Shown in pieces: positions 42,418 through 47,928 of a DNA stretch of 47,928 bases (position 1 is its first letter; every line of letters begins with the position of its first letter). A program made the position numbers and the translations under genes. Source of the stretch: Lentisphaeria bacterium (lineage in GTDB: Bacteria; Verrucomicrobiota; Lentisphaeria; Victivallales; Victivallaceae); the NCBI GenBank assembly GCA_017504435.1, contig JAFVRD010000020.1, positions 1 through 47,928 of the forward strand. The letters are read 5' to 3'. The notes below the pieces were generated by a model. It was given only the letters and a program-made list of their open reading frames with translations, did not search any database and had not been told where the DNA came from.

Positions 42418-44772
42418 TTATTTTATGGTTATTTCAAAAGTGATTTGAGAACGATCCGTTTCCAGTTGATTCCGGAATTCCAATTCCCGGTATCCATCGT
42501 CACAGTACAGCCGGACGGTGACAAAGTTGTAAAACGGCAATCCCTGATAAAAACTTTTCACTGCCAGTTTGTGAGTTCCTTTGCCCAGCAATTTGACCAG
42601 ATCGATTTCCTTACTGGCATCTCCAGGCATAAGCCGCGGAGTATCATTGCGGTCAGAAACGCCCGGCAAAAATTCATCCGGAGTGATTATTCCCAGCATG
42701 TTAAAACCGTTTTTATCCATGCGTCCAAGTCTGATCGTTGCGTCATAAATATCATAGACCATGGAATCTTCCAATGCGGTACAAATACGGTCATCCAGAT
42801 AGATTTGCAGCACAGCTTTTTCCGTTGCCGGGACAGTACGCATTTCACGCTGCGATTTGATGCCTGCTTCAAACGCTTTGCCGGATTGTCCGCATTGTTC
42901 ATAAGGTTCGGCAAATCCATCCGGAATATCGCAATCTGTAAAATAATATGCTTCTGCCGGATATTCCGTAAACTCTGCAGTAATAACATCAGTTTCAACC
43001 GCAGTACCGGGAGATGTTTCATTCGGAGTCAAATGAAACACTTTTTTACTCTTTATGCTAAAGGAGATTTTTTCCCAGTTTACAGAAACATTCCCTTTTC
43101 CGCCGAAATCAGACAATACCAGCAAAGCACGCTTGCGATCGGCTGAAATCATCAGATAATGCCCGATCTTTTCACTTCCGCCAAATATGCCGCATGAATT
43201 GTAATCTGAATACACAGACACATTCCTCTCATGAGCAAATGTCTTCCATATTTTCCACAACGGACGGAACACCGTATCATTTATTCCCGGTTCCGGAGGA
43301 TGCAACAGTGAGGAAGATGCAAATTGCATTCCCAACGGTGAATGTGGAAATTGTCCGGCAGATGCGATAAAAGGAATAACTGCCGATGTCGCATATTCCG
43401 GAAAAGCCGCACTCCATAAAGATCCGGGAGCTGCCGCACTCATGATGAAATAATTATACTCTTTTCTTCCGGAAAGCAATTGACCACGCTCCCCTTCTCC
43501 TGAAATATATGCGTCTGAAAAACTTATTCCGAGCGAACTGAAAAAAGCTCCGGTATGACCGATCAGAATCCCGTTATCGCCCAGATTTTCACGGATTCTT
43601 TTCAAGGTCAGATAGTGATCATAAAATTCCACAGTTCCTCCAGGATAAAACTCTTCCGGAGGATGTATTCTGCCGCTTGGTCCGGCATAATCCATATATA
43701 AATTATCTTTGTTTTTATCCAGAATACGCGAAAACCATGATGCACCGTTTTCGACAATTTCTTTTTCATTACCGCGCATATAAAGCAGTAACGCGATGTT
43801 GTTTTTTCCGGTAAACTCTATGATTTCAGCCAAACGTTTCCGGTCATAAGGAACAGAACCATCGGCAGCATCCCGCCGCCAATTGGAATGAATTATCAAC
43901 ATCGTACAGCCGCTTTTGCGAATAGTTTCCAACTCATCAGCGGTCGGATAATGACGATAGTTGTCTATAAATTGGTAACAATGCTGCGGAGGCACCCGGC
44001 GCACCACTGCCGGAGGAGCAAAATTCCACCCCCAGCGGTTGCGCCATTGCAGTGGCCGATGATCTTTGACAAGCATTGTTTTTTGGAAACACCAGCGGAC
44101 AACAGGATTTTTCCCATGCCAGGTCAAATCACTGAATGTATCTTCCATCTTTCCGGAAAGTGCCGCACCGGATTCCAAAAAAAGCTCTGCATACAAATCC
44201 GGTCCCTGTTCACGAAATAAATTAAACCCGAATGTCTGAGGCAGATTTCGGGGGAAATCCAATCTTGTGCCGCTTTCTATAAAACGTTTTGGTGTAGTAC
44301 TTTGGATATCAGCTGCCGAGGTGGACAACATCCGGGGGAACACGGCGAAACGGCAATCGTCAAAACTTTCAAATTCCAAAGGCATTTCCAGGCAAAAATT
44401 TCCGCATTTGGGAGGATGAGCTGTTTCTCCATGAAACACCGCAGTACAAAAACTCACTCCATCCGGAAAAAATTCATAACGCAATGCCAAATTAAAATCC
44501 GGCACCGGATTTCCACAGCTGTCCTGCCAATGCAAATTGGCAAATTCCACTACGTCAGCTCCATTTTGAGTATAATGTTCCGGCGCGCATCCGGCCGCAC
44601 TGGGAGTTATCCTGCCGATATTTTCCACATCCATAAACAACCGGAATCCTTCAGGAGCAATTATCCGTTCCTGATCAAACTCTTTTACGGTAATATATGC
44701 CGGAATACCATTGCTTTCCGGAGTAAATACGATCCGGTTACCGGATTGCATGATTTCAATTGCTTTCTCCAT
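42418..44772 (-). CDS. Large unknown protein resembling a glycoside hydrolase
   Basis: 784 residues, no secretion signal. I could not assign a family. The N-terminal ~250 residues look beta-rich. The middle (about 280-560) has the style of a glycoside-hydrolase barrel: CTMLIIHSNWR, IALLLYMRGNE, LYMDYAGP and GILIGHTGAFFSS at regular intervals. The C-terminal ~200 residues again look like beta domains. Candidate acidic catalytic residues are the Asp in LYMDYAG and the Glu in YISGEGE. ATG at 44772 follows AGGTGG. It pairs with the amidohydrolase and probably acts on an intracellular sugar. Confidence 0.6.
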   Translation of the reverse strand: MEKAIEIMQSGNRIVFTPESNGIPAYITVKEFDQERIIAPEGFRLFMDVENIGRITPSAAGCAPEHYTQNGADVVEFANLHWQDSCGNPVPDFNLALRYEFFPDGVSFCTAVFHGETAHPPKCGNFCLEMPLEFESFDDCRFAVFPRMLSTSAADIQSTTPKRFIESGTRLDFPRNLPQTFGFNLFREQGPDLYAELFLESGAALSGKMEDTFSDLTWHGKNPVVRWCFQKTMLVKDHRPLQWRNRWGWNFAPPAVVRRVPPQHCYQFIDNYRHYPTADELETIRKSGCTMLIIHSNWRRDAADGSVPYDRKRLAEIIEFTGKNNIALLLYMRGNEKEIVENGASWFSRILDKNKDNLYMDYAGPSGRIHPPEEFYPGGTVEFYDHYLTLKRIRENLGDNGILIGHTGAFFSSLGISFSDAYISGEGERGQLLSGRKEYNYFIMSAAAPGSLWSAAFPEYATSAVIPFIASAGQFPHSPLGMQFASSSLLHPPEPGINDTVFRPLWKIWKTFAHERNVSVYSDYNSCGIFGGSEKIGHYLMISADRKRALLVLSDFGGKGNVSVNWEKISFSIKSKKVFHLTPNETSPGTAVETDVITAEFTEYPAEAYYFTDCDIPDGFAEPYEQCGQSGKAFEAGIKSQREMRTVPATEKAVLQIYLDDRICTALEDSMVYDIYDATIRLGRMDKNGFNMLGIITPDEFLPGVSDRNDTPRLMPGDASKEIDLVKLLGKGTHKLAVKSFYQGLPFYNFVTVRLYCDDGYRELEFRNQLETDRSQITFEITIK

Positions 44773-44819
44773 GTACCACCTCACTGTTTAAACATCTATG
44801 CGTTGAACACTGCTCTTAT

Positions 44820-44848
44820 AAAATATATGTATCGCCGGCAAAAAGCAA
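44820..44848 (-). promoter_or_regulatory. Possible promoter of the glycoside hydrolase-like / amidohydrolase unit
   Basis: On the minus strand TTGCTT (44843-44848), 17-base spacer, TATTTT (44820-44825), about 50 bases before the start codon. Confidence 0.45.
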
Positions 44849-44991
44849 GCGTTTTACAAATAAAACATCAAATTTTATATTATAAAAATACCTTGCTGAT
44901 TCGGAAAGATGAGGCTGTGTTCTTAAAGTTGATTGATTTTTTATTTTGGTCAGTTTTATTTGATGCAAGGGCTGAATAAAAATTTTTGCGC

Positions 44992-45019
44992 TTGAAAAAT
45001 TTATTTATTGATGTATAGT
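44992..45019 (+). promoter_or_regulatory. Probable nfeD-qmcA promoter
   Basis: TTGAAA (44992-44997), 16-base spacer, TATAGT (45014-45019). Predicted start near 45026; AAGGAG lies 7 bases before the ATG. Confidence 0.6.
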
Positions 45020-45060
45020 TTAGGCGTTACACGATAAAAAATCAAAAAAAGGAGTAAAAT

Positions 45061-45492
45061 ATGATGAGCATCGGTGCACTGTGGATATGTTTCGGAGCAG
45101 TAATGCTGCTTTTAGAATTTGCAATACCGGGAGTCTTTATCTGCTTCTTTGGTATCGGAGCGATATCAACCGGAATAATTTGCTTGTTTTTTCCCGGTAT
45201 CACCTTAATATGGCAATTGGTGATTTTCGCCATTGCCGGAACTTTGTATACTTTGGCAGGCAAAAAAATATTTCATGGGGGCGTGATTTCCGGAAAACTC
45301 AACACTCCCGATGCCAATGACATTGTCGGCAGTACAGCCACGGCCTGTGAATCAATCGCTCCTGATAAAGACGGCAAAGTTGAATTGCACGGAGCATTTT
45401 GGGCAGCTGCTTCCAACGAGGAAATTGCACCCGGGACACGGGTTGTGATCATTGAACGCAAAGGTCTTATATTAATCGTAAAAAAACAGTAA
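45061..45492 (+). CDS. NfeD-like membrane protein (YbbK type)
   Basis: 143 residues. About three hydrophobic segments in the first ~70 residues (GALWICFGAVMLLLEFAIPG, then IGAISTGIICLFFPG and LIWQLVIFAIAGTLYTLAG) are followed by an OB-fold-like domain (DIVGSTATACES... ELHGAFWAAASNE... VVIIERKGL). Short NfeD proteins act with SPFH proteins in membrane microdomains and quality control. The qmcA-like gene lies 27 bases downstream, the standard partner arrangement. Confidence 0.9.
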   Translation: MMSIGALWICFGAVMLLLEFAIPGVFICFFGIGAISTGIICLFFPGITLIWQLVIFAIAGTLYTLAGKKIFHGGVISGKLNTPDANDIVGSTATACESIAPDKDGKVELHGAFWAAASNEEIAPGTRVVIIERKGLILIVKKQ

Positions 45493-45519
45493 TAACCACA
45501 ACAAAGGGAGTCGAAAAAA

Positions 45520-46443
45520 ATGTTTATTCCAGTAGTAATTTGTATTGTTGTTTCAGTAATCATTATCAGCAGGGCACTGCGGATAGTTCCTCAAAAACAG
45601 GCGTGGCTTGTCGAAAGACTCGGACGTTATCAGCATACTTTGACCGCCGGATTGCACCTGTTGGTTCCTTTTATAGACCGGGTCGCATATAAACAAAATC
45701 TGAAAGAGCTGGCGATCGATGTTCCCCCGCAACAATGTGTTACCCGTGACAATATTATCGTTGAAGTTGACGGATTGCTCTATTTGCAAGTTGTCGATCC
45801 CGTAAAAGCCTCTTATGGTATCGCTGATTATCTTTTTGCCTGTTCCCAATTGGCTCAAACCACTTTACGTTCAGAAATCGGCAAACTTGAACTTGACCGT
45901 ACTTTTGAAGAACGTACCGCTATTAATTCTGCGATTTGTGCAGAAGTGGACAAGGCGTCTGACCCTTGGGGCGTCAAAGTGACCCGCTATGAAATAAAAA
46001 CTATAAAACCCCCGGCATCTGTTTTGGATGCGATGGAGAAACAAATGCGTGCTGAACGTGAAAAACGCGCTCTGATCGCTGAATCCGAAGGGGAACGTCA
46101 ATCCCGTATCAACCGGGCAGATGGTGAAAGACAGGAAGCGATCGCTCATTCAGAGGGTGAAATGCACCGCCGGATCAACGAAGCTAATGGACGTGCTGAA
46201 GAAATTCGCCTGGTAGCTCAAGCTACTGCCGAAGGCATTCGCACTATTGCCGATGCCATCGGCAACAATGCCAACGGCAAAGATGCGGTCAATTTGCGTC
46301 TGGCGGAACAGTACATCAACGAATTCGGCAAATTGGCAAAAACCGGCAATACCATGATTTTGCCGGCTGATCTTGCCAACATATCCGGATTCATCAAATC
46401 AGCACAATCTGTATTAAAAGAACAGACCGGAAAACAGTCATAA
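45520..46443 (+). CDS. qmcA: SPFH/band 7 membrane protein (QmcA/paraslipin)
   Basis: 307 residues. N-terminal membrane anchor (residues 3-19), then the band 7 domain with VPQKQAWLVERLGRY, GLHLLVPFIDRVAY and TLRSEIGKLELDRTFEER, then an alanine/glutamate-rich coiled coil. This matches QmcA, which oligomerises into rings and associates with FtsH in some bacteria. AGGGAG precedes the start. A terminator follows 25 bases after the stop. Confidence 0.93.
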   Translation: MFIPVVICIVVSVIIISRALRIVPQKQAWLVERLGRYQHTLTAGLHLLVPFIDRVAYKQNLKELAIDVPPQQCVTRDNIIVEVDGLLYLQVVDPVKASYGIADYLFACSQLAQTTLRSEIGKLELDRTFEERTAINSAICAEVDKASDPWGVKVTRYEIKTIKPPASVLDAMEKQMRAEREKRALIAESEGERQSRINRADGERQEAIAHSEGEMHRRINEANGRAEEIRLVAQATAEGIRTIADAIGNNANGKDAVNLRLAEQYINEFGKLAKTGNTMILPADLANISGFIKSAQSVLKEQTGKQS

Positions 46444-46468
46444 ACGATTAAAACATTCCATAAAATAA

Positions 46469-46507
46469 GGACTGCGCGAAACAATCGTTTTGCAGCAGTC
46501 CATTTTT
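46469..46507 (+). terminator. Terminator after qmcA
   Basis: GGACTGC (46469-46475) and GCAGTCC (46495-46501) pair perfectly, with a further inner stem GCGAAAC/GTTTTGC and a 4-base loop; a run of T follows. It may also stop the convergent hsp20 transcript. Confidence 0.8.
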
Positions 46508-46530
46508 ATGCGGTACGCTCAAAAATATTT

Positions 46531-46869
46531 TTAATCAATGGTTATCCGGTGAGTTTTGGCACTGTCTGATTTGGGCAGAAAAACCGTCAGAATACCATCT
46601 TTGACCTTGGCTTTGATCCCGTTGGTATTTACTGCATCAGAGAGATAAAACGCCCGCTTGTAAACGATCGGCATCCCCCGGCGATGCAATGAACTTTTGG
46701 CATTGAGGGTCATCAGCCGGTCTTTAATCTCCACCTCGACTTGTTCAGCAGCAGCTCCCGGAATTTCAAATGAGATTTCCATTCCGTCATGTTCTTCAAC
46801 AACGTCAGCAACGGGACGGACATGAATGCATTCACATTTTGCATCACTTTTTTTGATTTCGTCAGTCAT
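46531..46869 (-). CDS. Hsp20/alpha-crystallin small heat shock protein
   Basis: 112 residues, slightly short for the family because both flanks are brief. The alpha-crystallin domain runs from EISFEIPGAAAEQVEVEIKD to AKVKDGILTVFLPK, with the hallmark GILTVFLPK near residue 96. The C terminus lacks a clear IxI tail motif apart from HRITI. ATG at 46869 has AAGGAG 8 bases upstream. An ATP-independent holdase. Second gene of a two-gene unit with another Hsp20. Confidence 0.88.
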   Translation of the reverse strand: MTDEIKKSDAKCECIHVRPVADVVEEHDGMEISFEIPGAAAEQVEVEIKDRLMTLNAKSSLHRRGMPIVYKRAFYLSDAVNTNGIKAKVKDGILTVFLPKSDSAKTHRITID

Positions 46870-46883
46870 GATCGTCGCTCCTT

Positions 46884-47360
46884 TTATTTTTCGCATTTGA
46901 TTTTGATCGTTTTGGGATGAACAGGTTCCTGCAAATCCCTCGGGATGGTAACTGTTACGACACCGTCACAATAACAAGCTGCTGCATCAACACCTTTTAC
47001 GGGAACCGGTAGTTTGATACATTCTTCATATTCAGCGCAGGAACGTTCTCTGAACACATAATGTTTGGATGCACATTTTTCTTTTTTTTCTTGAGAATGG
47101 TGCAATTTGAAATTCAGGAAATCGCCGGTGATTTCCAATTCAAAATCACTACTGGAACACCCCGGGCAGGAAATTTTCACGGTAACATCCTTTTCTCCGA
47201 CTTCGGTTTCCCAGCGGGAATCAAACACTGAACTGCGGAGCAAGCCCGATCCCGGTTCGATCATTCTGCCGAACATCGTTCTGACCAATTCATCTACTCC
47301 CGGAAAAACTTTTTCCAAAGTTGCCGGAACCTCATGTTCACGTTTAGCCAACAAGTTCAT
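46884..47360 (-). CDS. Cysteine-rich Hsp20-like small heat shock protein
   Basis: 158 residues. An Hsp20 layout is visible: FGRMIEPGSGLL and ETEVGEKDVTVKISCPGCSSSDF lead into a domain ending DGVVTVTIPRD. It has eight cysteines, including CPGC and CYC, far more than usual. The ATG at 47360 has AGGAGG at good spacing; an in-frame ATG at 47435 would add 25 residues and two more cysteines but has its ribosome site too close. It precedes the other Hsp20 gene by 14 bases. Confidence 0.85.
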   Translation of the reverse strand: MNLLAKREHEVPATLEKVFPGVDELVRTMFGRMIEPGSGLLRSSVFDSRWETEVGEKDVTVKISCPGCSSSDFELEITGDFLNFKLHHSQEKKEKCASKHYVFRERSCAEYEECIKLPVPVKGVDAAACYCDGVVTVTIPRDLQEPVHPKTIKIKCEK

Positions 47361-47452
47361 AGAAACCTCCTCTTTTATGGCGTGTTCCTCCAGTTCCGGC
47401 GTACCGCAAACATCGGAACTGTGACCGGAACACATTCTCCTCTCTGCTATCC

Positions 47453-47480
47453 ACCATAATCTTTATTGGCAAAAAATCAA
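47453..47480 (-). promoter_or_regulatory. Possible promoter of the hsp20 pair
   Basis: On the minus strand TTGATT (47475-47480), 16-base spacer, TATGGT (47453-47458), about 85 bases before the first start. No CIRCE element was seen. Confidence 0.4.
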
Positions 47481-47499
47481 GTGCAAAGAAAAAATACTC

Positions 47500-47528
47500 T
47501 TGAATAAAAGCTTTTGCTGTGATATCTT
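47500..47528 (+). promoter_or_regulatory. Probable tRNA-Pro promoter
   Basis: TTGAAT (47500-47505), 17-base spacer, TATCTT (47523-47528). The predicted start near 47535 is about 10 bases before the tRNA. Confidence 0.5.
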
Positions 47529-47545
47529 ATATAACGACGACATGT

Positions 47546-47621
47546 CGGGGTGTAGCGCAGTGGCTAGCGCGCTTGCTTTGGGAGCAAGATGTCGGGGGTT
47601 CGACTCCCCCCACCCCGACCA
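47546..47621 (+). tRNA. tRNA-Pro (anticodon TGG)
   Basis: Complete cloverleaf: acceptor stem CGGGGTG/CACCCCG, D stem GCGC/GCGC, anticodon stem CTTGC/GCAAG with loop TTTGGGA giving anticodon TGG, and T arm GGGGG-TTCGACT-CCCCC. The discriminator A is at 47618, and the CCA end is encoded (47619-47621). Reads CCN proline codons. Confidence 0.97.
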
Positions 47622-47626
47622 TTTTT

Positions 47627-47651
47627 TGCCCGTCCCGGGCATTAAATTTTT
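47627..47651 (+). terminator. Possible terminator after tRNA-Pro
   Basis: TGCCCG/CGGGCA stem (47627-47632, 47636-47641) with a 3-base loop, then TTAAA and five T. Confidence 0.5.
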
Positions 47652-47928
47652 GCCTTTCTACTTCAGCCTCAACAGTAAACATGTTTATTACAAACAAGTT
47701 GCAAGTGGCTTGGTTATTGTTTTTCATTGTGATTGAAAAAATATTGTTTTGAGGGGGATTGGCTTGGTTTTGTGTGGTTATTCAACAAAATTGGCAAATA
47801 ATGGCAAATGGGATTTTTGAGCGTAAAACCGGAGTTTTTCGGTATAATGTAACGAGTTGAGTTATCGTTCTCTTTCAAAAAAAGTTCTCTCTTGGTTTTT
47901 CGGGACGGATGGCGTATGTTCCCGAAAA
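47652..47928. other. Right-edge region without a recognisable gene
   Basis: No supported gene is seen from the tRNA terminator to the window edge. A consensus TATAAT at 47843-47848 may be the -10 of a promoter for a gene beyond the edge, but no good -35 stands at 16-18 bases. Short GGCAAAT repeats near 47790-47808 are unexplained. Confidence 0.4.

Noticed and set aside
42382-43146. Long plus-strand open frame (254 codons) within the glycoside hydrolase-like gene
   Set aside because: It is antisense to a well-supported 784-residue gene, shows shadow-like residue usage and no ribosome site or family signature.
47361-47435. N-terminal extension of the cysteine-rich Hsp20
   Set aside because: The start at 47435 has GGAG only one base away, while the ATG at 47360 has AGGAGG at proper spacing.
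47361-47500. CIRCE heat-shock operator upstream of the hsp20 pair
   Set aside because: No TTAGCACTC/GAGTGCTAA repeat; only a plain sigma70-like promoter candidate was found.
1-47928. CRISPR arrays, insertion sequences, prophage genes or rRNA
   Set aside because: No regularly spaced repeats, transposase or integrase signatures, terminal inverted repeats, or rRNA-like stretches were seen on either strand.

Overview
The window is a 47.9-kb piece of a bacterial chromosome at roughly 43% GC by eye. It carries an ordinary housekeeping set, a Wzx/Wzy-type surface-polysaccharide region, sigma70-like promoters (TTGNNN, 16-17 bp, TATNTT), Shine-Dalgarno starts and many 1-4 base start/stop overlaps. 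The cell envelope is most likely Gram-negative. Gene style (glucuronokinase-like kinase, a large sugar-hydrolase-like protein beside a TIM-barrel amidohydrolase, low GC, dense operons) would fit a PVC-group bacterium such as a Lentisphaerota member, but this is a guess because no marker in the window settles it.

Region 1 (1-9.3 kb): the 3' end of an unknown gene meets asnB tail to tail. tsaE, a CPBP protease and a GtrA protein run rightwards. A phosphatase, a SIMPL-domain protein and fabD run leftwards. mnmG and an OppC-type permease run rightwards. Region 2 (9.3-18.3 kb): a leftward operon (tail-anchored coiled-coil protein, glucuronokinase-like GHMP kinase, galU-like pyrophosphorylase, DEAD-box helicase, MFS transporter) is divergent from oppB plus an RlhA-type U32 protein. 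Region 3 (18.3-24.6 kb): pyrR, pyrB, pyrC, an M20 amidohydrolase, hemW, a small unknown gene and truA are tightly packed leftwards and end at a bidirectional terminator.

Region 4 (24.7-41.4 kb) is the polysaccharide region, apparently three leftward transcription units. From right to left they are: (a) a nucleotidyltransferase-like protein, Wzx flippase, FrhB-like flavoprotein, pyruvyl transferase, two GT2 enzymes and a Wzy-like polymerase, ending at a terminator near 33.36 kb; (b) LicD and TagD, which together suggest glycerol-phosphate decoration; (c) a membrane GT39/ArnT-like glycosyltransferase split over two reading frames, two GT4 enzymes, a DUF1972-type glycosyltransferase also split over two frames, and a TviB/WbpO-type UDP-HexNAc dehydrogenase. 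No initiating phosphoglycosyltransferase, Wzz or export protein is present, so the pathway is incomplete here.

Region 5 (41.6-47.9 kb): a TIM-barrel amidohydrolase and a 784-residue glycoside-hydrolase-like protein run leftwards. An nfeD-qmcA pair runs rightwards, two adjacent Hsp20 genes run leftwards (one unusually cysteine-rich), and a tRNA-Pro(TGG) runs rightwards.

The observations most worth following are a strongly over-represented, strand-biased octamer (CCCTGCCC) that stops at the polysaccharide region, two glycosyltransferases split by overlapping frames in one operon, and a perfect 11-bp inverted repeat in the leader of the Wzx/Wzy operon. No CRISPR array, insertion sequence, phage or rRNA was seen.
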